The notes: a model not told the origin generated them from the letters alone. A stretch of 64,000 nt of DNA from Legionella quateirensis (GCF_001467955.1 NZ_LNYR01000034.1:129548-193547), one strand, 5' to 3'; shown: positions 34,578 to 43,727, counted from the stretch's first letter. Translations and numbers: made by a program.

Positions 34578-36866
34578 ATGACTACTGCAAAAATATTATC
34601 GAAACAAGATAGAGAAAATAAGGCAGTTAAAAAAACAGGAATGATCTATTATCCGGCAAAAAATAAAGACCTTGAAATACAGGCTTTGGTGCACAATGCC
34701 GCCAAATGTATCGCGCCAGTCTGGCCGCTTGAGACTTTTATTGCTTGCAATCCATTACAAGGGTTTGAAGCACAATCATTTGAAGAGGCTTTGGCTCAAG
34801 GTGCATTTAGGCGCCAAAGAGCCGAGCGTAACCTGCAACTCGAAGAAGTTAATCTGCAAATGATTAAATGGTGTGGCGGCTTTTTTGATGCAGGACAAGG
34901 CAGTATTGATATGCCCCATCGTGAGAAAGGTTTTTATTTAGGATTCTTAAAACTAGCTTATTTTGATAAGCAATTGCACCACAATAAAAAACAAGCAAAA
35001 GACTTTCTGCAGCAATTACCTGAATCGGCAGAAGAGGCACTTAAAATGTGTATGCACATACTTCATGTTCCTCGAGGGCAGGAAGAAGCCTTTCTGTCGC
35101 AAACACTTCGCTATTTACCGGGGTGGGCAGGGTTTGTGAAATGGAAAACGGATTGGCAGAATTCAAACAAATCAGAAGAAATGCACGTCACTCTCACCGA
35201 TTTTCTTGCCGTACGCCTGGTGTTAACGTGCATCCTTTGGCCTGATGCGGCGAAAGAGAAAAAAAGCATGGGCGATGGTTCTTTGGTTAAAAAAGTGCTG
35301 GCGAAATTAGAAAGTAATGAAGATTCCTATCGGCATAAACTATTAAGTCTGCTTGTGCCAGAAGTAAAGAAAGGAGAAGAACATCTTCCGCGCAGAAGTG
35401 CTCAGTTGGTTTTTTGTATTGATGTTCGTTCTGAGCCATTTCGCCGCGCTATAGAGTCTTTAGGCGCTTATGAAACTCTTGGTTTTGCCGGATTTTTTGG
35501 ACTTCCTGTGCGTATCGATGAATTTGATACCAATAAAAATAAAGAGTGTTGTCCGGTCTTATTAAAACCGAAATATGCGATTAAAGAAATGCCGGCTGCT
35601 GCTAATAATGACGATTTTGAGCGTTATCAGCGAGGTAAGTCATTCATTAATCGTTGTAAAAACCTTTATACGCAACTCAAGTACAATGTGTCTACACCTT
35701 TTGCCTTAGTGGAGTCTTTAGGGCTTTGGTGTGGTTTGAATATGATTTTCAAATCATTATCACCCGAATTAAGTCATCGTTCAGTATCAGCCATCACCGG
35801 TTGGCTGAAACCTAATATTCCGACCAAAGTGGCTTATGAATTAAGTGAAACGGATGCGGAACAAGGTTTGTCCTTGCAAGAGCAGATTCGTTATGCTGAA
35901 ACAGTATTGCGCCTCATGGGGCTAACTTCAGGTTTTGCAAAACTCATTATTCTCTGTGGTCATGGAAGTACTACCGAAAACAATCCTTATGCTTCAGCTC
36001 TGGATTGCGGCGCCTGCGGTGGGAATCATGGCGGTATAAATGCTCGCCTATTGGCATCCATTCTCAATAAACGTGAGGTTCGACGAGGACTGGAAGACTG
36101 TGGCATGCACATTCCTTTGGATACAGTATTTTACGGAGCACTCCATAATACAACTACGGATTCAGTCACCCTTTATACGGAAGACACAGCAAAACCCATT
36201 TATCCTGAACTTCTTAGTCAACTTCACGACGATTTAAAAGAAGCAAAACTTATAACCAATCAAGAACGCGGAGTGAAATTAGATCGTAGCACTCCTCATC
36301 AAGACATCACTAGAAGAAGTTTGGACTGGTCTGAGACACGACCTGAATGGGGATTAGCACGAAATGCTGCCTTTATTGTGGGCCCCCGCCATCTGACAAA
36401 AAATATCTCTCTTGATGGTCGATGTTTCTTACATTCCTATCGTTTTGAACAGGATACTGACGGAGCATTGCTCGAGACTATCCTGACCGCACCCATGGTA
36501 GTGGCTGAATGGATAAATACCCAATATTTATTTTCTACATTGGATAATGTTGCCTTTGGAAGTGGAAGCAAGATTACCCACAACGTGGTTGGAACCATTG
36601 GCGTGATGCAGGGCAATGGAAGTGATCTCATGCATGGTCTTCCTCTGCAATCGGTCATGAGCTCTGATAAGGAAGCCTATCATGAGCCACAGCGTTTATT
36701 GACACTTGTTTATGCCCCAAAAGAGATGGTTTCTCGGGTGATTGAACAACACGCCATCCTAAAAACCTTATTTTTTAACCAATGGGTGCACTTGGTCGTT
36801 ATCGACCCGAAGTGTCAAGGTGTTTATCAACTCAACCAATCTGGTGAGTGGAATTTTGTAGAATAA
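34578..36866 (+). CDS. dabA: DabA, DUF2309 carbonic-anhydrase-like subunit
   Basis: 762 residues, cytosolic. AAKCIAPVWPLETFIACNPLQGF is the DUF2309 start. The predicted zinc site is Cys280 and Asp282 in QLVFCIDVRSEPFRR, His462 in LCGHGSTTENNPY and Cys477 in ALDCGACGG. The 15-residue spacing from His to the second Cys equals that of H524 and C539 in Halothiobacillus DabA2. The protein hydrates CO2 to bicarbonate when energised by DabB, raising cell bicarbonate. AAGGGG lies before ATG, and the operon continues with a PII-like gene 16 bp on. DAB systems are known in some heterotrophic pathogens as well as autotrophs. Confidence 0.93.
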   Translation: MTTAKILSKQDRENKAVKKTGMIYYPAKNKDLEIQALVHNAAKCIAPVWPLETFIACNPLQGFEAQSFEEALAQGAFRRQRAERNLQLEEVNLQMIKWCGGFFDAGQGSIDMPHREKGFYLGFLKLAYFDKQLHHNKKQAKDFLQQLPESAEEALKMCMHILHVPRGQEEAFLSQTLRYLPGWAGFVKWKTDWQNSNKSEEMHVTLTDFLAVRLVLTCILWPDAAKEKKSMGDGSLVKKVLAKLESNEDSYRHKLLSLLVPEVKKGEEHLPRRSAQLVFCIDVRSEPFRRAIESLGAYETLGFAGFFGLPVRIDEFDTNKNKECCPVLLKPKYAIKEMPAAANNDDFERYQRGKSFINRCKNLYTQLKYNVSTPFALVESLGLWCGLNMIFKSLSPELSHRSVSAITGWLKPNIPTKVAYELSETDAEQGLSLQEQIRYAETVLRLMGLTSGFAKLIILCGHGSTTENNPYASALDCGACGGNHGGINARLLASILNKREVRRGLEDCGMHIPLDTVFYGALHNTTTDSVTLYTEDTAKPIYPELLSQLHDDLKEAKLITNQERGVKLDRSTPHQDITRRSLDWSETRPEWGLARNAAFIVGPRHLTKNISLDGRCFLHSYRFEQDTDGALLETILTAPMVVAEWINTQYLFSTLDNVAFGSGSKITHNVVGTIGVMQGNGSDLMHGLPLQSVMSSDKEAYHEPQRLLTLVYAPKEMVSRVIEQHAILKTLFFNQWVHLVVIDPKCQGVYQLNQSGEWNFVE

Positions 36867-36882
36867 TAGCGAGGAAAAAAAG

Positions 36883-37248
36883 ATGAGTGTGATTAAAGTT
36901 CAAGAACGAAAAGATATTGGGATTAACCTACATCCAATGAAAAAAATTGAGATTATTGTTGCAGGAGAACATGAACATCTGATTACTTCTATGATGGAAG
37001 AAGCATCTGTTACCGGATTTACACTGATAAGAAATGTTTCTGGAAAAGGTCATCATGGTTTTCATGAAGGAAAAATGATGTTTAATGACAAATCCTCATT
37101 AGTCTTATTTATCGCAGTTGCACCTGAAGAAGTGATCGTAACCCTGGCTTTAGGTATGAAAACCTTGTTTCAGAACGAGTCTGGGGTGATGTTTGTTTCC
37201 GATGTTTCGGTTGCAAGGCTTGATTATTTTCACATTATGAATACTTAA
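36883..37248 (+). CDS. PII-like signalling protein linked to dab genes
   Basis: 121 residues. MKKIEIIVAGEHEHLITSMM then VTGFTLIRNVSGKGHHG (a T-loop-like segment) and VTLALGMKTLF with VMFVSDVSVARLDYF at the end follow the ferredoxin-like beta-alpha-beta order of PII and PII-like proteins. PII-like proteins next to bicarbonate transporters (CPII, SbtB) sense adenine nucleotides or bicarbonate. The glycine/histidine-rich loop GKGHHGFHEGK could be the ligand or metal site. A GAGG site precedes ATG. It probably modulates DabAB. Two bases separate it from the next gene. Confidence 0.8.
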   Translation: MSVIKVQERKDIGINLHPMKKIEIIVAGEHEHLITSMMEEASVTGFTLIRNVSGKGHHGFHEGKMMFNDKSSLVLFIAVAPEEVIVTLALGMKTLFQNESGVMFVSDVSVARLDYFHIMNT

Positions 37249-37250
37249 TT

Positions 37251-38084
37251 ATGTACTATAAAAATCAGAATGTTCTATTAGCATCCAAGCATGAAAAGGA
37301 GCAAGCAATCGCGGCACCTTTTATGACCAGATTATCGTGCACTTTGAATGTGCACGATTTTGATACCGATCAGTTTGGGACGTTTACGGGAGAGATTGCA
37401 CGGACTCTGAGCCCCTATGAAACGTGCCTCTTAAAGGCTAAAACAGCTGCACAACGTTATGATTACAGGCTTGCTGTAGCCTCTGAGGGAAGTTTTGGGC
37501 CTCATCCCGCTTTTCCTTTTGTACCAAGCGATCATGAGTTGATGGTGTTTATTGATAGAGAACATGATTGGATTATTGCAGAGCAACTCGTAAGTCAAAA
37601 AACAAATTATGCGATGATAACGGTTAACAAGAATACAGATATTGATGCTTTTCTTAAGCAAATTCAATTTCCATCGCATGCTCTGACTCTACAAGCACGA
37701 TCGGATAACCATGTTGTTGCTAAAGGTATTAACGATTTTGATGCCTTAACTGATTATTTAACAGTTGGCTTTAAATTCGAAAAGGAGCTTGTTTTAACAA
37801 CCGATATGCGGGCTATGATGAATCCCACCCGAATGGAAGTGATAGGCGAGTTAGCCGATAAATTAGCGTTAAGGATTGCAAGCCTTTGTGTTCGATGTTC
37901 TTGTCCTGGGTTTGGATTTAAATCAACTCGTGGCACACTTCCTTGTTCTTTTTGTGGTTCTCCAACTTCACTTTATGAAGAAGAGGTGTGGGGGTGTATT
38001 AATTGCGAACATCAGGAGTATAAAAGACGAAGAGATGATGTGTTAAAAGCAGATCCTGCTTATTGCTATTATTGTAATCCGTAA
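37251..38084 (+). CDS. Zinc-ribbon protein of DUF6671 type in dab operon
   Basis: 277 residues. The first 215 form an alpha/beta domain (ASKHEKEQAIAAPF start, RYDYRLAVASEGSFGPHP, HELMVFIDREHDW). The last 60 hold four Cys-pair knuckles: CVRCSCPGF, CSFCG, CINC and CYYC, enough for two zinc ribbons. I recall this as DUF6671. The role is unknown. Its position two bases after the PII-like gene links it to carbon uptake. The start could also be GTG/ATG nearby, but ATG at 37251 keeps the ASKHEKE segment. Confidence 0.65.
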   Translation: MYYKNQNVLLASKHEKEQAIAAPFMTRLSCTLNVHDFDTDQFGTFTGEIARTLSPYETCLLKAKTAAQRYDYRLAVASEGSFGPHPAFPFVPSDHELMVFIDREHDWIIAEQLVSQKTNYAMITVNKNTDIDAFLKQIQFPSHALTLQARSDNHVVAKGINDFDALTDYLTVGFKFEKELVLTTDMRAMMNPTRMEVIGELADKLALRIASLCVRCSCPGFGFKSTRGTLPCSFCGSPTSLYEEEVWGCINCEHQEYKRRRDDVLKADPAYCYYCNP

Positions 38085-38276
38085 TGAGTGTGCTTCTTTC
38101 TAATCCTCTTCCACTCCTGGAATTATATCGATGGTCCAATTAACAATATTGCTCTGCAGTATCTTATGCAATATCATAACCCTCGAAACAGCAATTAGCT
38201 TCTTGTGGAACTGATTAATATGCTGAATTTAAAGGGTTTTTTATCGGATTAAATAGATTTTTCAAAGGGATAATTA

Positions 38277-38966
38277 ATGAAAAAAAACATATGTTTATTG
38301 AGTTTAATGGCATCGACTTCAGTTTTTTCTGGAACAATGGGACCAATATCTACAGTTATTAGTCCTAAAGAAAACCTGTATGTTGGGGTTGGGGTTGGCG
38401 CAACTTTTAATAGTGATAAATTATCGGTAACTAATACCATTTCTCGTCGAAATTCGACAGTTACGTCTACTCATGATCATGCTCAAGGCAATCTATTTAT
38501 AGGTGCAGGCCACACATTTATGAATAATTTATATTTAGGTGTTGAAGCCAATACCTATTTCCCGCATCGTGTGGTTAGCTATAATTATCCAGGCGTTACT
38601 TTTACAACCCAGCGCTTTGACGTTAATTTTTTAAGTCAGGACTATTTAGGCTTGGATTTACTTCCGGGTTATCGATTTAATCCAAGTTTATTAGTTTATG
38701 GCCGAGCTGGTCTTGCTTTTAGAGATACCACTTTAAATCGTGATGCAACAAATACCGTAAATCCATATTATCATGCACGTGATCAAGTTGGTGGTCGATT
38801 TGGCGCTGGCTTAGCTTATGCGCTTATATCACATCTCTCAGCAGCTTTGGACTATAATTACACCTATTACCCGACACTTTCTACTCTAAATAGTCAATAT
38901 AATGGACTATATGACATTAAAAGCCATGGCAACTATGTTGGTGTATCATTAGTTTATACAAGTTAA
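38277..38966 (+). CDS. Outer-membrane beta-barrel protein (GTMGP type)
   Basis: 229 residues; AAGGGA before ATG. It has a signal peptide (about 1-19, STSVFS) and mature start GTMGPISTVISP. Strands alternate (NLYVGVGVGATF, NLYLGVEANTYFP, LGLDLLPGYRFNPSLLVYGRAGLAF, FGAGLAYALISHLSAALDYNYTYY) and it ends YVGVSLVYTS. It fits an eight-strand OmpA/OmpW-like barrel and shares its mature N-terminus with the protein at 19944. It stands as a single gene. Confidence 0.7.
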   Translation: MKKNICLLSLMASTSVFSGTMGPISTVISPKENLYVGVGVGATFNSDKLSVTNTISRRNSTVTSTHDHAQGNLFIGAGHTFMNNLYLGVEANTYFPHRVVSYNYPGVTFTTQRFDVNFLSQDYLGLDLLPGYRFNPSLLVYGRAGLAFRDTTLNRDATNTVNPYYHARDQVGGRFGAGLAYALISHLSAALDYNYTYYPTLSTLNSQYNGLYDIKSHGNYVGVSLVYTS

Positions 38967-39041
38967 TTTAATTTAAATATATCCTGGCTTACACGTTGTT
39001 GCATCAAGGCCACAATATTAAGTTCGGGCTATCTAATGTAG

Positions 39042-39086
39042 CCCGGATGTAATCCGGGAATTCATGAGCGTAGCGAATTCATTAAA
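39042..39086. repeat. REP-like palindromic element
   Basis: CCCGGAT-GTA-ATCCGGG is a perfect hairpin, followed by GAATTCATGAGCGTAGCGAA. Such GTAGCCCGGATG..AATCCGGG sequences occur widely between bacterial genes. Here it lies between convergent genes and may also act as a terminator. Confidence 0.6.
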
Positions 39087-39140
39087 TCAATTTTTGACCT
39101 TATTATTCGCTACACGCTGTTCCAGTGTTTGAACGTTTTT

Positions 39141-39701
39141 TTACTCATCGCCAATAGAACGAATGACTTGAGCTGGATTTCCACCGACAAGGGTATTGGG
39201 GGGAACATTTTTGGTAACTACAGAACCAGCAGCGACAACCGAGTTTTCACCTACAGTGACACCACCAACAATAATTGCACCTGTGGCTATCCAGACGTTT
39301 TTCTCAATCACGATGGGCTTTCCGATTGTGGTTGTCCGGCGTTGAGATGGTTCAAGAGCATGGCTAGCCGTGATGATGCTCACGTTGGGTCCAATCATCA
39401 CATCATCTGCTATGTGGAGCCCACCAAGATCATAGAACGTACAGTTCTGATTTATGAAGACATTTCTTCCGATGTGAATTTCATTGCCACCAGCGGTATA
39501 AAAGGGGGGTATCAGTAAAAAATTATCGTCTACTTGTTTACCTATGAGTTCACTAAACAACGCACGAATTTTATGGGGATCATTAAATGTTAAGCAATTT
39601 AGCTTGGCAGTGATTGCCATCGCTTTCTGAGTATTTGTCAACATGGCAGCTGATTCCTGGGTGTTGCTGCGGATTATCCTGGTATTTTTTTCATTCGACA
39701 T
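39141..39701 (-). CDS. Sugar O-acetyltransferase of maltose/galactoside type
   Basis: 186 residues. Hexapeptide repeats of a left-handed beta-helix run from about 75 to 175 (IHIGRNVFINQNC, LHIADDVMIGPNVSI, VWIATGAIIVGGVTVGENSVVAAGSVVTKNVPPNTLVGGNPAQVIR). ASHAL contains the active-site His typical of the LacA/Maa group. It moves acetyl from acetyl-CoA to a sugar hydroxyl in the cytosol. AAGGAA lies eight bases before ATG. No sugar-pathway genes lie beside it. Confidence 0.88.
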   Translation of the reverse strand: MSNEKNTRIIRSNTQESAAMLTNTQKAMAITAKLNCLTFNDPHKIRALFSELIGKQVDDNFLLIPPFYTAGGNEIHIGRNVFINQNCTFYDLGGLHIADDVMIGPNVSIITASHALEPSQRRTTTIGKPIVIEKNVWIATGAIIVGGVTVGENSVVAAGSVVTKNVPPNTLVGGNPAQVIRSIGDE

Positions 39702-40151
39702 GGGTAATTCCTTACAACCTTAATAAAGCCTTTTAATTTATCTGCATTGCGTCCAGAAGTGAGTTTTGAGTATTTTGTAACACAGTGTAATTACTCAATT
39801 TTATGGGTTATCCCATAAGGACTTGAACCCGTGATCTACGGTTTATAAGTGCTGATCCCTTTAAATAACTTATTGATTTTAAATTAATAATTTTCAATAG
39901 TATATCACTAAAAATGTCATGCAAAGTATCATGGTGTCGTACTCAAACATGCAAATCTCAGGCATGAGGAGTTTTGGCATTTTAGCAATTTCATAGGCAC
40001 AGTGTGCTGGAGTTTATAATAAATCATCGGCTTCTGGAAATTCGGGGCCGATCCCTATAGCTGCTAAATCCAGATCAGGGCTACGTCAGTTGATTAAAAA
40101 TTAACAATTCAAGGCCTTACTCTGGCCCTCATGTCATGAGTCAAGATCGGC
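39702..40151. other. Intergenic region with a tRNA-like scar
   Basis: 450 bp without a gene. Apart from the tRNA-like block at 39819-39849 I see no ORF with a ribosome site and no other strong structure. Confidence 0.4.
39819..39849 (-). other. tRNA 3'-half-like fragment, possible integration scar
   Basis: Read on the minus strand, this block has CTTATAA like an anticodon loop, then ACCG, a variable segment GTAGATCA, and ACGGGTTCAAGTCC like a T-arm. The 5' half of a tRNA does not pair with it and the acceptor end is missing. Integrases often leave such tRNA 3' fragments at attachment sites. No integrase gene lies nearby in the window. Confidence 0.4.
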
Positions 40152-40583
40152 TTATTTAATAAGAACCTTGGGAGGCAATATTGACATTTCTTGCCCATTT
40201 GATAGTGGAGGGACTTTATAACTGATACAACGATTTACCTGCATACTCTGGCCAAATTCAAGATAGCAAGTAATCATATCACCAGCGGGGTTATAGATAA
40301 TTAAATCCGACTCACCTGGGCAATCGCCTGTAATGCGTAGTTTATAGTGTAGTGGATTTGGAACGTCCTGATTGAATACATCGGCTACACATTTCACCAG
40401 TTGAATACCATCGGTCTTGGTTGGACCCTTATAGCAATTTTTTACAACATTCAGTACCAGATTCAACAGCTCGCGAGAGTATTCAGGGGCTTTTTCTGGC
40501 GTGGCCTCTGTAACAGCATAAGCCTGTGTATTAAAATTAAAAAGGCACCCAATACTAAATACAATAATTCTAAAGAGCATCAT
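40152..40583 (-). CDS. Small exported protein, function unknown
   Basis: 143 residues with a signal peptide (about 1-23, ending QAYA). The mature part has five cysteines (NCYKG, VKCVAD, GDCPGE, ITCYLE, NRCISY), enough for two disulfides, and a short beta-rich end. I do not recognise the family. A sequence AGAGATA precedes the ATGs; the second ATG is an equal choice. It is a single gene. Confidence 0.5.
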   Translation of the reverse strand: MMLFRIIVFSIGCLFNFNTQAYAVTEATPEKAPEYSRELLNLVLNVVKNCYKGPTKTDGIQLVKCVADVFNQDVPNPLHYKLRITGDCPGESDLIIYNPAGDMITCYLEFGQSMQVNRCISYKVPPLSNGQEMSILPPKVLIK

Positions 40584-40663
40584 TATCTCTGAATGTCGAA
40601 TTTATTTAATTATAGATTATATATAATTGTTTGTTCTAATATTCGGGTGTGTTGACAATTTTA

Positions 40664-40740
40664 GCCTGGTTGCTTGCAACCAGGATGTCGCATATTGTCC
40701 TAATTTTTCTGGTAGTGAAAAGCAAAAGACACGATCTGAC
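40664..40740. repeat. Left inverted-repeat element flanking the PLD gene
   Basis: A palindrome CCTGGTTGCTTGCAACCAGG at 40665-40684 is followed 37 bases later by GCAAAAGACACGATCTGAC (40722-40740). The same two motifs occur in mirror order at 42201-42272, with the same 37-base spacing, on the other side of the PLD gene. Confidence 0.65.
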
Positions 40741-40777
40741 TCCTTGATGATTTAAGGACTCCACTAATAGAAGAGGT

Positions 40778-42088
40778 TTAACACACTCTAAAAGGTTCAA
40801 AATCCACTTCGGCTTCAGTCGAATGTTCCATATTAGGTAAAAATAGAGTATTGCTCATACGTTGTGCAAAATCCTTGCTGTCGATCACCACATTTGTTTC
40901 ATGGCAATTATGTAAACCCGCAAGATCAAGATTGGTGGAACCAATAATAGTAATTTGACCATCAATAATCATCAGTTTCATGTGGATTACATCTTTCAGT
41001 GGATAATCTAATTTTTCTGATTGATTAAACCATTGCACATTGAGATTCTTGGTTTTATCTTTATGAACACCTTCATACAGTTGATTTACACTTTCTTGAT
41101 TAGTTCCGCCATAGAAAAATTCGCGCAAGTCATTAAAGTTATAGCTCATTAATAGATCGACTTTACCATTTTTATTATTGATAAAATTGAGTAATGCTCG
41201 CAAAATGTCTGGAGAATTAACATTGGGCATAATTATCTGAATATGACTCTGTGCTTGATTAATAGCAGTCATATAAGCATTATTGATAGGGTCTGGTGGC
41301 AAGGCTGCTTGGAATAATCCTAAAGTAGCCGGTTTACGCCTGATTTGGCTAGTGATGTATAGCATGGGGCAAGCACCAGAAATAATCGGCGAAGGTTCAT
41401 ATATTTTAGGCTCTTCATCTCCTTTATATCCTTCTGTTCTTGATCTCCACATCACCAGAAAATCTAAAAGCGCAGGTCGTGCTGCTTTGGGAATAAATAC
41501 TGCCGCATCATGAAAACCATGTTCCCCATAACTTGCGCTCTGAAAATTAGAGCTTGTTATAATGACATCATCATCAATGCAGAGTGTTTTTGCGTGATTG
41601 CTTGCAGGAGAGCTATGAGTATACTTGCCTAAATGTACCGTGATGTGTTCAGGCAAATCATGTAATCCAAGATGTTCTGCTGTATTTCGATAATTCGCAA
41701 AAATTTGCTTCAGATAGAACATTCTGGCGATCAGACCTAATTCATCTAACAAAATATAAACGTGTAATGGTTTTTCCCGGTCACGAAGTGCTTGATTAAT
41801 TGCTTCAATAATTGGTGCGTCAGGCTCCCAAACAAAGATTTGAATCACTAGCTGTTCGTTTGCATCATGGATCTTATTAACGATTAAGTCTGTGATTTCC
41901 TCTATACCCTGAGCTATTTCAATTTCTTCATGGCGATGAGACATTAACATCTCATGTGCTGGGATGGTTCCATGTTCAGCAACACTTTGGGAACTGGCGA
42001 TAATCGAAGACATCAGCGGTGAAGGCTTGATTTGGGAAAAAGAAATTTGCTCAACAACCTTTTTAGAATCAATATGAATATCTTTCAT
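40778..42088 (-). CDS. Phospholipase D-superfamily protein
   Basis: 436 residues without signal peptide. There are two HKD motifs: HAKTLCIDDDVII at 165-177 (His165, Lys167, Asp172) and HMKLMIIDGQITIIGSTN at 369-386 (His369, Lys371, Asp376), the two halves of one active site. The order resembles cardiolipin synthase-type enzymes but the protein lacks their N-terminal membrane helices. It could be a phospholipase, a transphosphatidylase or an effector acting on host membranes. It is flanked by inverted copies of a palindromic element, and ends with a C-terminal Cys (FRVC). Confidence 0.8.
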   Translation of the reverse strand: MKDIHIDSKKVVEQISFSQIKPSPLMSSIIASSQSVAEHGTIPAHEMLMSHRHEEIEIAQGIEEITDLIVNKIHDANEQLVIQIFVWEPDAPIIEAINQALRDREKPLHVYILLDELGLIARMFYLKQIFANYRNTAEHLGLHDLPEHITVHLGKYTHSSPASNHAKTLCIDDDVIITSSNFQSASYGEHGFHDAAVFIPKAARPALLDFLVMWRSRTEGYKGDEEPKIYEPSPIISGACPMLYITSQIRRKPATLGLFQAALPPDPINNAYMTAINQAQSHIQIIMPNVNSPDILRALLNFINNKNGKVDLLMSYNFNDLREFFYGGTNQESVNQLYEGVHKDKTKNLNVQWFNQSEKLDYPLKDVIHMKLMIIDGQITIIGSTNLDLAGLHNCHETNVVIDSKDFAQRMSNTLFLPNMEHSTEAEVDFEPFRVC

Positions 42089-42200
42089 AGCTTATAGAAT
42101 TTTGGAAAATGTATAAAACTATATCATATTTGAATTATTTTTTAGATAAAAAACACTGTAAATGGAAGCCGATCTCTCCTTCTTATCCTGGTAATACGGG

Positions 42201-42272
42201 GGCAGATCGTGCCATCCAGGGTTCACGCTGAAGTATAACAGTGTACTTTAGCCTGGTTGCTTGCAACCAGGC
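42201..42272. repeat. Right inverted-repeat element flanking the PLD gene
   Basis: GGCAGATCGTGCC at 42201-42213 and, 37 bases on, the palindrome CCTGGTTGCTTGCAACCAGG extended by G and C (42251-42272). It is the mirror image of the element at 40664-40740; the 37-base spacers have diverged. Confidence 0.65.
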
Positions 42273-42280
42273 TACGATGG

Positions 42281-43291
42281 CTACTCTTCATCACTGTTTT
42301 CTTCAGATGTATCAGCCGATTCTTCATCTGATTCGTCTGACGATTCATCACTTGCATTACCATCGGGTTTATCAGCAGTGGATTCATTACTGGAGGTTTC
42401 TTGTTGGATTAAATACGGTGAGAGTAAACGATACCAGGCTCTTTGTTCTGATAAATACTGATATTTGCAATAATCTTTTCGTTCAATTAAAAAGGTAATT
42501 TCTTGTTTATTGTCTTCCCAGGTAGACACTTCTTCAATCATTTTTTTGGGGAACTTACCATAAGCTAAACAAAGGATGTTGTAATAGCGCTGCAGATTTA
42601 AAGCATGTTCATCCCAATAGGCATCTTGCTCCTCTTCTTCCTCATTATTTTTATCCTGTTTAGACTGATATTCCATCAACACAAAGGCATCTGCGGCATT
42701 TAAGGCGATTGAAAATCCATCTTTTACTAAATCTAAGGAAAGAATTGCGCTTAAATTATCTGCCGCCGTTTCATCATTACCCACTATAGGTAAATCAAAA
42801 ACATCAATTATCGCATGAGCAATTTCATGATAAATAATAAAGCGTGCTAAACCAACCATATGATCGTTAATCAAGTCCTGATCGCTTTTTTCAGCGTCAG
42901 AAAATGATTTAACATCGTTTTCATCATCCTCAATGTACTCCTTAAAATAAGTCGCCCCTGAGACAATTATCGTGTTGTAATCGATATAGATAGTTTTCTC
43001 GCTTGGATAATATGCTGAGGCACGTTTCGTCTGATAAATTATTTTAATGTCCTGTGGTAGTTTTAGCTCTTTATTCAATGAATTGATTAAACTATCAAAA
43101 TTCTTTGGATTATTTAATAAATCCTTTATGGCTTCTTGCGCCTTATTTTCCGGTTTCTCATAAATGATGATAAATTTCCCATATTCCTTTGCTTCACCAG
43201 CATAGGTTAGAGGCATGTATGAAAAAAATAAAAGGGACGAAGATATAATACCGTGAACGAAGGACTTGATTATCACAGAGTAACATTCCAT
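42281..43291 (-). CDS. DUF4344-type zinc metallopeptidase with acidic tail
   Basis: 336 residues from the ATG at 43291 (GAGG five bases upstream); a longer frame from 43351 starts with TTG and is less likely. A signal peptide covers about 1-31 (YMPLTYAG). FIIYHEIAHAIIDVF at 151-165 is an HExxH zinc site (His155, Glu156, His159) and GNDETAADNL supplies Glu174 as third ligand, as in DUF4344 and related gluzincin-like peptidases. Residues from about 200 include an acidic run (NNEEEEEQD) and the C-terminus is Asp/Glu/Ser-rich from about 300 on. It is exported, probably to the periplasm or outside. Substrate unknown. Confidence 0.7.
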   Translation of the reverse strand: MECYSVIIKSFVHGIISSSLLFFSYMPLTYAGEAKEYGKFIIIYEKPENKAQEAIKDLLNNPKNFDSLINSLNKELKLPQDIKIIYQTKRASAYYPSEKTIYIDYNTIIVSGATYFKEYIEDDENDVKSFSDAEKSDQDLINDHMVGLARFIIYHEIAHAIIDVFDLPIVGNDETAADNLSAILSLDLVKDGFSIALNAADAFVLMEYQSKQDKNNEEEEEQDAYWDEHALNLQRYYNILCLAYGKFPKKMIEEVSTWEDNKQEITFLIERKDYCKYQYLSEQRAWYRLLSPYLIQQETSSNESTADKPDGNASDESSDESDEESADTSEENSDEE

Positions 43292-43382
43292 AAATACCTC
43301 ATCGGTCAAAAATCCATTATTTTGTTTTATTATTAGTACTATTATAGACAAAAATAATTTTTTTTAACCAGAACCACGGATA

Positions 43383-43501
43383 CGGGGGCGTATCTTACCT
43401 TTTGCTTCTTAATCATAGAGTAATTTATAATCCTGTTAGTTCATGAATAGCTGAACCACAAATTTTCACTCATTTTATTTAAGCAAAAGGCACGATCTGC
43501 C
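43383..43501. repeat. MITE-like element with terminal inverted repeats
   Basis: GGGGGCGTATCTTACCTTTTGC at its left end (22 positions, 43383-43405) is an imperfect inverted copy of GCAAAAGGCACGATCTGCC (43483-43501) at its right end. The 75-bp core has no ORF. The same end sequence recurs at 40722, 42201 and 50141. Confidence 0.6.
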
Positions 43502-43526
43502 TCCCTTTATGCTTCTCTAAGCCTTA

Positions 43527-43727
43527 TCAGTTATATTGATTTGAGAGCGTTTCTTGCACTTCCTCTTTAGTAAGACCTGTATACAACAATGCGCCAAATA
43601 ATATCTTTTGTTTCTCTTCACTACCCATTAAGAGATCGCGAGACAATAGAGAATGAATATTTTTTAAAAATTGGACTCGTATTTCTTTTTCTTCTTGATT
43701 TACTGGTTTTTGAGTAAACAACTTCAT
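43527..43727 (-). CDS. Small acidic/helical protein
   Basis: 66 residues (MKLFTQKPVNQEEKEIRVQF start). GGAG lies seven bases before ATG. The chain is predicted to be helical, without membrane segment or cysteine. It begins 16 bp after the OprB-like gene on the same strand and is probably co-transcribed with it. Not recognised. Confidence 0.55.
   Translation of the reverse strand: MKLFTQKPVNQEEKEIRVQFLKNIHSLLSRDLLMGSEEKQKILFGALLYTGLTKEEVQETLSNQYN

Noticed and set aside
42241..42498. 85-codon plus-strand frame at the end of the metallopeptidase gene
   Set aside because: It is the mirror of the acidic C-terminal tail of the minus-strand gene, starts inside a repeat and has repetitive His/Leu content.
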